A stretch of 52,925 nucleotides of DNA. Source: JAHFPN01 sp036559465 (lineage in GTDB: Bacteria; Pseudomonadota; Alphaproteobacteria; Rhizobiales; Xanthobacteraceae). The DNA is taken from positions 1-52,925 of the forward strand of contig DATBTC010000079.1 in assembly GCA_036559465.1 (NCBI GenBank), written 5' to 3'. The notes beneath the pieces are model-generated. The model was not told where the DNA came from. It worked only from the letters and a program-made list of their open reading frames with translations, and searched no databases. Positions 15,527 through 24,504 of the stretch are shown here, one piece after another (the stretch's first letter is position 1; each line of letters opens with the position of its first letter). The position numbers and the translations under genes were made by a program.

Positions 15527-16437
15527 GCGCGAGCGCGCGCAAGCCCGGCGAAAGCAGGCTCGCGCTTGTGGCGCCTTATCTGTGGCTCGGCTTCTTCTTC
15601 CTCGTGCCGTTCTTGATCGTGCTGAAGATCAGCCTATCGCACGACGTGATCGCGCAGCCGCCCTATGAGCCGGTGCTCAATCTCGTCCGGGGCTGGCAGG
15701 GCATTCGCGAGTTCGTTGCCGGGCTCGACCTGCAGAACTATCTCTATGTGCTGGGCGACGAGATTATTCTGGAGTCGGCGCTGCAAAGCGTCGTCATAGC
15801 GGCGGTCTCGACGCTCATCATCCTCCTGATCGGCTATCCGATCGCCTATGGAATGGTGCGAGCGCCGCGCGCGATCCGGCCGCTCCTGCTGATGGCCGTG
15901 ATCCTGCCGTTCTGGACCTCGTTCCTGATCCGCGTTTACGCCTGGATGGGAATTCTGGCGCGCGAGGGGTTCCTCAATCAGGCGCTGCGCGCGGTCGGAC
16001 TGATCGACGAGCCGCTCGAAATTCTCTCCACCAACACCGCCGTCTATATCGGCATCGTCTATTCGTATCTGCCGTTCATGGTGCTGCCGCTCTATGCGGC
16101 GCTCGAGCGGATGGACGACACGCTGCTGGAAGCCGCGGCCGATCTCGGTGCGCCGCCGTGGAAGAGCTTCTGGCTGGTGACGTTTCCACTGTCGCTGCCG
16201 GGCGTCATCGCGGGTTCGCTCTTGTGCTTCATCCCGGCGGTCGGCGAGTTCGTGATCCCGGATCTCTTGGGCGGCTCGGACACGCTGATGCTCGGAAAGC
16301 AGCTTTGGACCGAGTTCTCAGTCAACCGCTCCTGGACCGTTTCTTCGGCGGTGGCGGTGCTGATGCTTGTCGTGCTGGTCGGGCCGATTCTCGTTTTTCA
16401 GAACGTGCAAGCGCGCGCGTTCGAGCGGGGAGGCTGA
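15523..16437 (+). CDS. potH: Polyamine-type ABC transporter permease (PotH type)
   Basis: One of two membrane subunits of the importer. It has an N-terminal membrane helix (about 18-36: PYLWLGFFFLVPFLIVLKI), an unusually long periplasmic loop, then five more helices. The EAA loop that contacts the ATPase is present (LEAAADLGAPPWKSFWLVTFPLSLPG, cytoplasmic). Length is 304 residues. The ATG at 15523 sits in an ATGA overlap with potG, which decides the start over the longer in-frame reading. Confidence 0.88.
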   Translation: MSASARKPGESRLALVAPYLWLGFFFLVPFLIVLKISLSHDVIAQPPYEPVLNLVRGWQGIREFVAGLDLQNYLYVLGDEIILESALQSVVIAAVSTLIILLIGYPIAYGMVRAPRAIRPLLLMAVILPFWTSFLIRVYAWMGILAREGFLNQALRAVGLIDEPLEILSTNTAVYIGIVYSYLPFMVLPLYAALERMDDTLLEAAADLGAPPWKSFWLVTFPLSLPGVIAGSLLCFIPAVGEFVIPDLLGGSDTLMLGKQLWTEFSVNRSWTVSSAVAVLMLVVLVGPILVFQNVQARAFERGG

Positions 16438-16439
16438 GA

Positions 16440-17249
16440 ATGCGCCGGGGATTGAGCATCTTCAACGTAACTTCTCTCGCGCTCGGCTTCGCCTTCCTTT
16501 ATCTGCCGATCGTTCTGCTCATCATCTATTCGTTCAACGACTCGCGGCTGGTTACGGTCTGGAGTGGGTTCTCGACCCGCTGGTACGCTTCGCTACTCGG
16601 CAACCGGCAGCTCTTGGACGCCGCTTGGGTCACGCTGCGCGTGGCGCTCGTCACCGCCACGGTCGCCACCGTGCTCGGCACCTGCGCGGCGCTGGCGCTT
16701 GCGCGCATGGGGCGCTTTCGCGGGCGCACGCTGTTCGCCGGCATGGTCTATGCGCCACTTGTCATGCCCGAGGTCATCACCGGGCTTTCGCTGCTTCTGC
16801 TTTTCGTCGCCATCGGGCTCGAGCGCGGCTTCTGGACCGTGACGCTCGCGCACATCACCTTCACCATGTGTTTCGTCGCGGTGGTGGTGCAGGCGCGGCT
16901 TGTCACCTTCGACCGCAGCCTCGAAGAGGCCGCCATGGATCTCGGGGCCACGCCCGCGCGAACCTTCTTCTCCGTCACGCTGCCGATCATCTTTCCCGCA
17001 GTGACCGCGGGCTTCTTGCTCGCCTTCACCCTCTCGCTCGACGATCTGGTGATCGCGAGCTTCACCACCGGCCCCGGCGCCACCACGCTGCCGATCCGCA
17101 TCTATAGCCAGGTGAGATTGGGCGTGACGCCGGAGATCAACGCGGTCTGCGCGCTGTTCATTGCTGTCGTCACGGTCATCGTGCTTGCGGCTTCCGTCGT
17201 AACCAAGCGGCAGGAACTCGCGCGCGAAGTGGCGGCGCGTGCTATGTGA
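16440..17249 (+). CDS. potI: Polyamine-type ABC transporter permease (PotI type)
   Basis: The second membrane subunit, 269 residues with six predicted helices. The first helix is followed by YSFNDSRLVTVWSGFSTRWY, very typical of PotC/PotI permeases, and the EAA loop reads EEAAMDLGATPARTFFSVTLP. The ATG at 16440 lies two bases after the potH stop. The much longer reading that opens inside potH was discarded because its extra 94 residues are a shadow of potH. The three subunits make a complete membrane machine lacking only its binding protein. Confidence 0.88.
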   Translation: MRRGLSIFNVTSLALGFAFLYLPIVLLIIYSFNDSRLVTVWSGFSTRWYASLLGNRQLLDAAWVTLRVALVTATVATVLGTCAALALARMGRFRGRTLFAGMVYAPLVMPEVITGLSLLLLFVAIGLERGFWTVTLAHITFTMCFVAVVVQARLVTFDRSLEEAAMDLGATPARTFFSVTLPIIFPAVTAGFLLAFTLSLDDLVIASFTTGPGATTLPIRIYSQVRLGVTPEINAVCALFIAVVTVIVLAASVVTKRQELAREVAARAM

Positions 17250-17266
17250 CGGCTGCGGAGAATCGC

Positions 17267-18574
17267 ATGCTCTACAAGCAAACAATCGATCGCGCGCTGG
17301 CCGGTAAGATCGGCGAGGGCGGCGTCCCGGACAAAGCGTTCGGGGACACGCTGCTGCGCACCGAGGAAGGGCTCGCGGAGCTGCGCACGGCCTATGAGCA
17401 GCGCACGATGCCGCTGTTGCGGTTGCCCGAGCGGAAGGACGATCTGGAGGCGCTCGATGCGGTGGCGAAGAAGCTGCAGGAGGGCACCGACATCGTGTTC
17501 CTCGGCACCGGCGGATCGAGCCTCGGCGGCCAGACGCTCGCGCAACTCGGCGATTTCGGCGTGCAGGGCCTCTCGGCGATGCGCAAGGAGCCGCGGGTGC
17601 ATTTCCTCGACAATCTCGACCCGATCACGCTCGGAGCGGCGTTGCAGCACCTGCCGCTCAAGACCACGCGCTTCGTCGCCATTTCCAAATCCGGCGGAAC
17701 GGCCGAGACGCTGATGCAGGTCATGGCCGCCATGGCCGCGCTCAAGACCGCCGGCGTGAAGAAGCTGGGCGACCATCTGTTCGGCCTCACCGAACCGGCC
17801 GGCGCCGGCCGGCGCAACGGGCTGCGCGATCTTCTATCGGGCACTGGCGCCGCCATGCTCGAGCACGATCGCGGGATCGGCGGGCGCTATTCTGTGTTTT
17901 CAAACGTGGGGCTGTTGCCCGCGCTGGTGCTCGGCCTCGATGCCGGGGCGATCCGCGAAGGCGCGCGGCAGACGCTGCTGCCCGTGATCGAGAAAGAGCT
18001 GCCCGCCGACGTGCCGGCCGCGCAGGGCGCGGCGCTCAGCGTCGCCGCGGCCGAGAACGGCAAGAACATCACCGTGCTGATGGCCTATGCCGACCGACTC
18101 GAGCGCTTCACCAAGTGGTGGGTGCAGCTCTGGGCCGAGAGTCTGGGCAAGGACGGCAAGGGCACGACGCCCGTCGCGGCGCTTGGGCCCGTGGATCAGC
18201 ACAGCCAGTTGCAGCTTTATCTCGGCGGTCCGCGCGACAAGCTCTTTACGATCGTGACCACGGGCGCGGTTGGGCGCGGTCCGAAAATCGACCCGCAGCT
18301 TGCCAGCAAGGCGGGCGAGTCCGGGTTCGGCGGCAAGAGCGCCGGCGATCTCGTCGCCGCCCAGGGCCGCGCCACGATCGAGACGCTCGCGGCCGAGCAA
18401 TGCCCGGTGCGCGCGATCCACCTGGACCGTCTGGAGGCCCGCTCGCTCGGCGCGCTCATGATGCATTTCATGCTGGAAACGATCCTGGCCGCCCACCTGC
18501 TCGGCGTCGATCCGTTCGATCAGCCCGGCGTCGAGGACGGCAAGCGGCTCGCCAAGCGTTATCTCGCAGGCTGA
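17267..18574 (+). CDS. pgi: Glucose-6-phosphate isomerase
   Basis: Interconverts glucose-6-phosphate and fructose-6-phosphate. The sugar-phosphate sites are GTGGSSLGG (80-88) and SKSGGTAET (140-148), and the late conserved stretch GPVDQHSQLQLYLGGPRDK is present. At 435 residues it belongs to the short PGI form, not the roughly 550-residue enterobacterial type. The ATG at 17267 has a GGAG site six bases upstream and is preferred over the GTG at 17246, which would overlap the potI stop. Being directly behind potI it may be cotranscribed with the transporter, without a known functional link. Confidence 0.92.
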   Translation: MLYKQTIDRALAGKIGEGGVPDKAFGDTLLRTEEGLAELRTAYEQRTMPLLRLPERKDDLEALDAVAKKLQEGTDIVFLGTGGSSLGGQTLAQLGDFGVQGLSAMRKEPRVHFLDNLDPITLGAALQHLPLKTTRFVAISKSGGTAETLMQVMAAMAALKTAGVKKLGDHLFGLTEPAGAGRRNGLRDLLSGTGAAMLEHDRGIGGRYSVFSNVGLLPALVLGLDAGAIREGARQTLLPVIEKELPADVPAAQGAALSVAAAENGKNITVLMAYADRLERFTKWWVQLWAESLGKDGKGTTPVAALGPVDQHSQLQLYLGGPRDKLFTIVTTGAVGRGPKIDPQLASKAGESGFGGKSAGDLVAAQGRATIETLAAEQCPVRAIHLDRLEARSLGALMMHFMLETILAAHLLGVDPFDQPGVEDGKRLAKRYLAG

Positions 18575-18652
18575 CTGTGTAGAGCGGGGACGCCTCGCCG
18601 CGGTGGCGCGCGGGCGCTAGATTTCGGGCGTCGACTCGCTCAAGGCTCGTTC

Positions 18653-20422
18653 ATGACCGTACGTCAGCTTTCAGAAGCCGTCGTCAACCGCATCGCCGCC
18701 GGAGAGGTGGTGGAGCGGCCGGCTTCGGCCGTGAAGGAACTGGTCGAGAACGCACTCGATGCCGGAGCCGGGCGCATCGAAGTAGTGCTCGCCGGCGGCG
18801 GCACGCAGCTGGTACGTGTCACCGACGACGGGGCCGGCATGACGCCGGCGGACCTAGTGCTCGCAGTCGAGCGCCACGCGACTTCAAAGCTGCCCGGCGA
18901 TGATCTGCTCGCGGTGCGGACGCTCGGCTTCCGCGGCGAGGCGCTGCCCTCGATCGGCGCGGCGGCGAAGCTCTCGATTGTTACACGCACGCGCGACGCG
19001 GCCAACGCATCGGAAATCCGCGTCGAGGGCGGGAAGAAGTTGGCGGTGCGGCCGGCCGCGCTCGGGCCCGGAACACGGGTCGAGGTGCGGGATTTGTTTT
19101 ATGCCACGCCGGCGCGGCTCAAGTTCCTGAAATCGGAGCGGGCCGAGAACGCCGCGGCGATCGAAGCGGTGCGGCGGCTGGCGCTGGCGCGGCCCGACGT
19201 CGCATTCACGCTGGTGGCGGAGGACCGCGCGCCGGTCACTTACCCCGCACACCCGGACGACATGGATGGGCGGCTTCTGCGCATGGCCGACGTACTCGGC
19301 GCAGAGCTGCGCGACAACGCAGTGCCGGTCGAGGGCGAGCGCGAAGGCGCGCGCGTCTCGGGTCTCGCAGGGCTTCCCACGTTCGCGCGAGCCAATTCAC
19401 TGGCGCAGTATCTGTTCGTCAATGGTCGGCCTGTGCGCGACAAAGTGCTTTTGGGTGCGGTGCGCGCGGCCTATGCCGATCTGCTGCACGGCGGGCGCTA
19501 TCCGGTGGTGGCCCTTTTCATCACGCTCGATCCGGGCGAGGTGGATGTGAACGTGCATCCGGCCAAGACGGAGGTGCGTTTCCGCGATCCGGGCCTGGTG
19601 CGCGGGCTACTGGTGCGGGCGCTCAAGGACGCGCTCGGCGAAGGCGCGCGACGCTCGGCGACGACGGGGGCGACGCGGTTTTCTTCGTTTGCTCGGCGAA
19701 ACGGCCGCGGCGTGAATTGGCGAGGATCGGCTGCACCGCCTGCGGGATTCTCCGAGAACGAGCAGGCCGCATTCGAAGGCTTCGCTGCGCCATCGGCCGA
19801 CGCCCGCGCGTCTGCCGCGCCGCCCACGCTCGAGGTATTAGACAATCCGCTCGGCGCTGCACGGGCGCAGCTGCACGAGACTTACATCGTGGCGCAGACC
19901 AAGGACGGCCTCGTGCTGGTGGACCAGCACGCGGCGCATGAGCGGCTCGTTTACGAGAAGCTCAAGGCCGCGATCGAGCGCGACGGCGTGGCGCGGCAGA
20001 TGCTGCTGGTGCCCGCCGTGGTCGAGCTCGATCCGGCCGACGCCGCGGCGCTCAACGAGCGGGCGGAGGAATTATCGAAACTCGGCCTCGTGCTCGAAGC
20101 CTTCGGGCCCGGCGCGGTGCTGGTGCGGGAAGTGCCGGCGCTGCTCGGCGATGTCGATGTCGCCGGCATCGTGCGTGATCTTGCCGAGCACATGGCCGAG
20201 TGGGACAGCTCGCTGCCTTTGGAGCGGCGATTGCTCGCGGTCGCGTCCTCGATGTCTTGCCACGGCTCGGTGCGGGCCGGGCGCCGGCTGCGGCCCGAGG
20301 AGATGAACGCGCTTTTGCGCGCCATGGAAGGCACCGATTATGCCGGCCAGTGCAATCACGGCCGGCCGACTTATGTGGAATTGAAGCTCGCCGATATCGA
20401 GAAGCTGTTCGGGCGGCGCTGA
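18653..20422 (+). CDS. mutL: DNA mismatch repair protein MutL
   Basis: The coordinator of mismatch repair, 589 residues. The GHKL ATPase domain is complete: RIAAGEVVERPASAVKELVEN (14-33, with the catalytic Glu at about 32), VTDDGAGM, and TLGFRGEALPSI. A variable Arg/Ala-rich linker spans about 330-400. The C-terminal dimerisation domain holds DQHAAHERLVYE (from residue 424), which fits the endonuclease motif DQHA(X)2E(X)4E of MutL proteins from bacteria that lack MutH, so this MutL probably nicks the strand itself. Its stop abuts that of the convergent rsmD with no gap. Confidence 0.95.
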   Translation: MTVRQLSEAVVNRIAAGEVVERPASAVKELVENALDAGAGRIEVVLAGGGTQLVRVTDDGAGMTPADLVLAVERHATSKLPGDDLLAVRTLGFRGEALPSIGAAAKLSIVTRTRDAANASEIRVEGGKKLAVRPAALGPGTRVEVRDLFYATPARLKFLKSERAENAAAIEAVRRLALARPDVAFTLVAEDRAPVTYPAHPDDMDGRLLRMADVLGAELRDNAVPVEGEREGARVSGLAGLPTFARANSLAQYLFVNGRPVRDKVLLGAVRAAYADLLHGGRYPVVALFITLDPGEVDVNVHPAKTEVRFRDPGLVRGLLVRALKDALGEGARRSATTGATRFSSFARRNGRGVNWRGSAAPPAGFSENEQAAFEGFAAPSADARASAAPPTLEVLDNPLGAARAQLHETYIVAQTKDGLVLVDQHAAHERLVYEKLKAAIERDGVARQMLLVPAVVELDPADAAALNERAEELSKLGLVLEAFGPGAVLVREVPALLGDVDVAGIVRDLAEHMAEWDSSLPLERRLLAVASSMSCHGSVRAGRRLRPEEMNALLRAMEGTDYAGQCNHGRPTYVELKLADIEKLFGRR

Positions 20423-20977
20423 TCACGCCGGGGTGCGCAGGAAAACGAACTCCGTATCGTCGTAGGCGCGTCGCTCGATCTCTTCGAATCCTTCGGGCGT
20501 TTTGAAAGCGCCCTTTTCCTCCTCGACTACGATCAGCGCGCCGGGCGCGAGCCAGCCGCCGGCGCGCGCCGAGGCGAGCGCTTTCTCCGCAAGGCCGTGG
20601 CCATAGGGCGGATCGCAAAAGACGAGGTCGAAGGGCTCGACCGGCTTTGCATCGCCCAGGTTCGTGGCGTCGCGGCGGAACAGGCGGGTGATGCCGGGCA
20701 GCGCGAGCGCCTCGACGTTCTCACGGATCAATGCGCGGGCTTCGGCCGCGTCCTCGACGAACAGCGCGAAGCGCGCGCCGCGCGACATCGCCTCGATGCC
20801 GAGCGCGCCGGTGCCGGCAAAAAGATCGAGCACGCGGGCATCGCTGACCGGGTCGGCATAGGCGTGCGCCAGGATATTGAAGATCGACTCGCGCAGCCGG
20901 TCGGCGGTCGGCCGGATCGCGTCGGAGGAGGGGCTCTTCAGCGCGCGCCCGCGAAATTTGCCGCCGACAATCCGCAT
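20423..20977 (-). CDS. rsmD: 16S rRNA guanine-966 N2-methyltransferase
   Basis: A SAM-dependent methyltransferase acting on the small ribosomal subunit. It starts MRIVGGKFRGRALKSP, the standard RsmD N-terminus, has the SAM motif LDLFAGTGALGIEA (about 50-63) and the catalytic DPPY (122-125). Length is 184 residues. An in-frame ATG seven codons upstream would overlap rluB by 20 bases and adds residues outside the family pattern. It follows rluB on the minus strand with a one-base gap, so both rRNA-modifying enzymes are made from one message. Confidence 0.92.
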   Translation of the reverse strand: MRIVGGKFRGRALKSPSSDAIRPTADRLRESIFNILAHAYADPVSDARVLDLFAGTGALGIEAMSRGARFALFVEDAAEARALIRENVEALALPGITRLFRRDATNLGDAKPVEPFDLVFCDPPYGHGLAEKALASARAGGWLAPGALIVVEEEKGAFKTPEGFEEIERRAYDDTEFVFLRTPA

Positions 20978-20978
20978 T

Positions 20979-21923
20979 TCATCCCCGATCGCGCGCACGT
21001 TCGCGGCGCTTCCGTTTCTCTCTCCCCTTTGGGTTTACGGGAGGAGAGGAAGGGGCGGGAGAGCGGGAGGGCCGAGCGCCATGCGGTTTCGGTTCGCGCG
21101 GTTTGGGTTGCTCAAGCTCCCGCAGTGGCGCATCGAAATCGCTGCCGGCCAGCCGCGCGAGGCGTTCGCCGAGCTGTTCTTTCAGCGTGCGCATGTTCAC
21201 TTCTTCGATGGCGGCGCGCTCCAGATCGCCGAGCTGGAACGGGCCGTAGGAGACGCGAATGAGCCGGTTCACCGAAAGGCCGAGATGCCGCAAGACGTTG
21301 CGCACCTCGCGGTTTTTTCCTTCGCGCAGGCCCATGGTGATCCAGACATTGGCGCCCTGCTCGCGGTCGAGCGCCGCTTCGATCGGGCCGTAAGAAACGC
21401 CGTCCACCGTGACGCCATTCTTCAGCCGCGCAAGCGCCGCTGCATCGACCCGGCCGTGGGCGCGCACGCGATAGCGCCGCAGCCACCCGGTGTCGGGCAA
21501 TTCCAGCACGCGTGCGAGGCCGCCGTCGTTGGTGAGCAACAACAGCCCCTCGCTGGTGAGATCGAGCCGGCCGATGGAGACGAGGCGCGGCAGCGAGCGC
21601 GGCAAGGCGCCGAAAATCGTCGGCCGGCCGCGGTCGTCGCGGTTGGTGGTGAGCAGCCCGGGCGGCTTGTGATAGCGAAACAACCGCGTGCGCTCGCGCT
21701 GCGGCAGCGGATTGCCGTCGACCACGATGCGGTCATGCGCGGTCACATTCAGTGCGGGGCTGGTCAGCGTCTTGCCGTTCACCGCGACGCGCCCGGCGAT
21801 GATCCAGGCCTCGGCGTCGCGGCGCGAGGCAAGACCGGCACGAGCCATTACCTTGGCGATGCGTTCCCCTGCTTTTTCTGTGGGCGGGGATGCTTTTTGC
21901 TCTGGCTTGCGGGCAGTTGTCAT
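20979..21923 (-). CDS. rluB: 23S rRNA pseudouridine synthase, RluB family
   Basis: Makes pseudouridine in the large subunit rRNA (RluB site by family). An S4 RNA-binding domain (about 21-67: RIAKVMARAGLASRRDAEAWI) is followed by the synthase core with the catalytic Asp121 in GRLDLTSEGLLLLTNDG. The C-terminal 45 residues are a Pro/Arg/Lys-rich basic tail, common in alphaproteobacterial members and likely RNA-binding. The longer reading to 22364 runs antisense through tadA and was rejected; the ATG at 21923 gives a normal N-terminus. It could be RluE/RluF-like, but the S4 domain and core favour RluB. Confidence 0.88.
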   Translation of the reverse strand: MTTARKPEQKASPPTEKAGERIAKVMARAGLASRRDAEAWIIAGRVAVNGKTLTSPALNVTAHDRIVVDGNPLPQRERTRLFRYHKPPGLLTTNRDDRGRPTIFGALPRSLPRLVSIGRLDLTSEGLLLLTNDGGLARVLELPDTGWLRRYRVRAHGRVDAAALARLKNGVTVDGVSYGPIEAALDREQGANVWITMGLREGKNREVRNVLRHLGLSVNRLIRVSYGPFQLGDLERAAIEEVNMRTLKEQLGERLARLAGSDFDAPLRELEQPKPREPKPHGARPSRSPAPSSPPVNPKGREKRKRRERARDRG

Positions 21924-21974
21924 CTGTGCGACGTCGAACCGGGGCTGAGTGGTGGCGCGTAGCACGGGTGGGAC

Positions 21975-22445
21975 ATGGATACGAGCGTACCGACCGTACA
22001 GGGCAAAGGATTCATGGACGTGGCCTTCACCGAGGCCCGCGTCGCTGCGCTCGCCGGCGAGGTGCCGGTCGGCTGCGTAATCGTGCACGAGGGTAAGGTC
22101 ATCGTGCGAGCCAATAACCGCACCGTCTCCGACAAAGATCCGACCGCGCACGCGGAAATCGTGGCGCTCCGGGAAGCGGCGAAGAAGCTTCGCAGCGAAC
22201 GGCTCATGGAGTGCGATCTCTACGTTACGCTCGAGCCCTGCACCATGTGCGCGGCGGCGATGTCGTTCGCGCGCATCCGGCGGCTTTATTACGGCGCCGT
22301 CGACCCAAAGGGGGGCGCTGTGGAATCCGGTGTGCGCTTCTTCGACCAGCCGACCTGCCACCACAAGCCGGAAATCTATGACGGCATCGGCGAGGTGCGC
22401 TCGGCAACGATGTTGAAGGAATTTTTCGCCACACGCCGCCGCTAG
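21975..22445 (+). CDS. tadA: tRNA-specific adenosine deaminase
   Basis: Converts A34 to inosine at the wobble position of tRNA-Arg(ACG), an essential reaction. The zinc site is TAHAEI (His59, Glu61) and LEPCTMC (Cys89, Cys92), with the TadA-specific YYGAVDPKGGAVESG stretch and the C-terminal LKEFFATRR. Length is 156 residues from the ATG at 21975; an ATG 13 codons later (22014) has an AAAGGA site, though only three bases away, and would also leave a complete enzyme. The gene is divergent from rluB with a 51-base gap. A guanine or cytosine deaminase is less likely because the C-terminal half follows TadA. Confidence 0.9.
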   Translation: MDTSVPTVQGKGFMDVAFTEARVAALAGEVPVGCVIVHEGKVIVRANNRTVSDKDPTAHAEIVALREAAKKLRSERLMECDLYVTLEPCTMCAAAMSFARIRRLYYGAVDPKGGAVESGVRFFDQPTCHHKPEIYDGIGEVRSATMLKEFFATRRR

Positions 22446-22451
22446 GCGGCT

Positions 22452-23537
22452 TCAGCGCGCGCCGGCGGCGCGGGCGGATTTCCAGGCGGCCTCGGCGAGC
22501 GGGCGGACCAGCACGGCCATGGCGGCGGCATTCTGATTGGCGGCAGTGCCGTCGCGGACGCGGCCGATGATGCCCTGCACGATCGCGGCAAGCCGGAAGA
22601 AATTATAAGCAAGATAGTTTTCCAGATGCGGGCGCGGATCGAGCCCGGTTCGCTTGTGATAGGCGGCGACATAGGAGTCGCGATCAGGAATACCCAGCGC
22701 CTTGAGGTCGAGCCCGCTGATGCTGCCGGTGCCGGCGCCGGATTCCGAGCGCGGCATTTCCCAGGCCATTAGGTGATAGGTGAAGTCGGCGAGCGGGTCG
22801 CCGAGCGTGGACAGCTCCCAATCGAGTACCGCGAGCACGCGCGGCTCTTTGTGGTCGAGGATCATGTTATCGAGCCGATAGTCGCCGTGCACGACGCGCA
22901 CCGGGCCCTCCGGCGGCATGTTTGCCGGCAGCCAAACCATCAGCTTCTCCATCTCGTCGACCTCCATGGTCTTGGAGGCAACGTACTGCTTCGACCAGCG
23001 CGAGACCTGACGCGCCATGTAGTTCTCTCCCTTGCCGTAATCGCCGAGGCCGATCGCGGCTGGATCGTAGCTATGCAGGCGCGCGAGCGTTTCGTTCATC
23101 GCCTCATAGGTAGCGGTGCGCTCGGCGGGCGTGGCTTCGGGCATGCGCGGCTCCCAGATGGAGCGGCCGTCGACGAAGCCCATGACGTAGAACGCAGTGC
23201 CGATTACGTTCTCGTCGGCGCAATAGAGTACAGGCTCAGGGACCGGGAAGCCTTGCGGATGCAACGCGCTGATGGCGCGGAACTCGCGGTCGACCGCGTG
23301 GGCTGAGGCCAAGAGCTTGCCCGGTGGCTTGCGGCGCAGCACGTAGCGGCGAGCGGGCGACTCCAGGAGATAAGTCGGGTTCGACTGGCCGCCCTTGAAT
23401 TGTGTGACCTTGAGCGGGCCGGCAAAGCCCGGCACCTCGCGCGCGAGATAGGCTTCGAGCTTGTCAACCGGAAAGGCGAGCGCCGGCGCCACTTCCTTGG
23501 TGCCGGTGAAGGCGCTCTGGCGGTCGATCTGCTGCAT
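22452..23537 (-). CDS. APH-fold phosphotransferase (ACAD10/11-like)
   Basis: A 361-residue kinase-fold protein related to aminoglycoside phosphotransferases and to the N-terminal domain of human ACAD10. The catalytic loop is VHGDYRLDNMIL (Asp219, Asn224) and the metal-binding segment is VLDWELSTLGDPLAD (Asp239). The start KGGQSNPTYLL is typical of this subgroup. Relatives in bacteria are often near acyl-CoA dehydrogenases and may phosphorylate hydroxy-acids or hydroxyacyl-CoA; no such gene adjoins here. A GGGGAA site seven bases before the ATG at 23537 fixes the start. It is 46 bases downstream of the dehalogenase-like gene and probably cotranscribed with it. Confidence 0.75.
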   Translation of the reverse strand: MQQIDRQSAFTGTKEVAPALAFPVDKLEAYLAREVPGFAGPLKVTQFKGGQSNPTYLLESPARRYVLRRKPPGKLLASAHAVDREFRAISALHPQGFPVPEPVLYCADENVIGTAFYVMGFVDGRSIWEPRMPEATPAERTATYEAMNETLARLHSYDPAAIGLGDYGKGENYMARQVSRWSKQYVASKTMEVDEMEKLMVWLPANMPPEGPVRVVHGDYRLDNMILDHKEPRVLAVLDWELSTLGDPLADFTYHLMAWEMPRSESGAGTGSISGLDLKALGIPDRDSYVAAYHKRTGLDPRPHLENYLAYNFFRLAAIVQGIIGRVRDGTAANQNAAAMAVLVRPLAEAAWKSARAAGAR

Positions 23538-23583
23538 CAAGGTGTTCCCCGAGGCGCGAGCATAGCGCTGATTTGGTCCGCAC

Positions 23584-24495
23584 TCAGTTCTTGGCGAGGA
23601 ATGGCAGAAGCGCGGCCAAGGTCGCGTCGGGATTCTCCTCCGGCAGGAAATGGCCGCATTCAATGGCCTGACCCTCGACATTGGTGGCCCAGCGCCGCCA
23701 GATCTCGAGCATGCCCTCGCCTCCGCTTCTGGCCGGAAGGCCGCGTGCGCCCCAGAGCACTTGCACTGGGCAGGCGATTTTCTTGCCTGCCTTCAGGTCC
23801 GCGTCGTCGATGGCGACATCGGTGGATTGGCCGGCGCGATAGTCCTCGCAGAAAGCGTGGATGTGCGCGGCATCGGAGAAATTTTGGCGATAATGCTCGA
23901 CCGCGCGCAGATCGAAGACGCTCGCGTCGGTGCCCCAGCGCATGCCAGTGAAAACCCATTTGAAATAGAAATCGAGGGAATTGCCGATGAGCGTTTCGGG
24001 AAACGGCGCCGTCTGCGCGAGGAAGGGCCAGTGATAGGCCGCCATGGCGCGGGCGGCGTTCATGCCGGCCCACATTTCAAAGGTCGGGACAATATCGAGT
24101 ACCGAAAGGCGCGTGATGCGCTCGGGATGATCGAACGCGAGGCGATAGCCGACGCGGCCGCCGCGGTCGTGGCCGACGAGGGCGAAGCTTTTGTGGCCGA
24201 GTTTCTCCATCAGTTCCACCATGGCCGCGGCCATGGCGCGCTTGGTGTAAGGCGAATGGTCGGGCGTGGATTCGGGCGTGCCGCTGGCGCCATAGCCGAT
24301 GAGATCGGCGATCACGAGCGTGTAGTGCTTGGCGAGCTCCGGGGCGATGCGGTGATACATGGCGCCGGTCTGCGGATGGCCGTGCAGTAGGAGCAGCGGC
24401 GCGCCCTTGCCGCCGATGCGGGCGAAGAGCTTGGCGGCTTTCGTCTCGACAACGCGGGACTCGAAGCCGGGGAAGAGTTCGGGGAGTTTGCTCAT
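23584..24495 (-). CDS. Alpha/beta hydrolase of the fluoroacetate dehalogenase type
   Basis: A 303-residue hydrolase matching the fluoroacetate/haloacetate dehalogenase family. Residues line up, with nearly the same numbering, with the studied Rhodopseudomonas palustris enzyme RPA1163: nucleophile Asp110 in GHDRGGR, carboxylate-binding Arg111 and Arg114, Asp134, the halide pocket His155-Trp156 (AAYHWPFLAQ) and Tyr219, and catalytic His282 (ECGHFLPEE; 280 in RPA1163). The oxyanion motif is LLHGHPQTG. A complete set argues for real defluorinase or haloacetate dehalogenase activity and against an epoxide hydrolase. It starts 9 bases after the purD stop, so it is probably read from the purD promoter. 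Confidence 0.82.
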   Translation of the reverse strand: MSKLPELFPGFESRVVETKAAKLFARIGGKGAPLLLLHGHPQTGAMYHRIAPELAKHYTLVIADLIGYGASGTPESTPDHSPYTKRAMAAAMVELMEKLGHKSFALVGHDRGGRVGYRLAFDHPERITRLSVLDIVPTFEMWAGMNAARAMAAYHWPFLAQTAPFPETLIGNSLDFYFKWVFTGMRWGTDASVFDLRAVEHYRQNFSDAAHIHAFCEDYRAGQSTDVAIDDADLKAGKKIACPVQVLWGARGLPARSGGEGMLEIWRRWATNVEGQAIECGHFLPEENPDATLAALLPFLAKN

Positions 24496-24504
24496 CGTTC
24501 TGTC

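Noticed and set aside
21924..22364. N-terminal extension of rluB across tadA
   Set aside because: The extra 147 residues are antisense to a conserved tadA and precede a normal S4-domain start at 21923.
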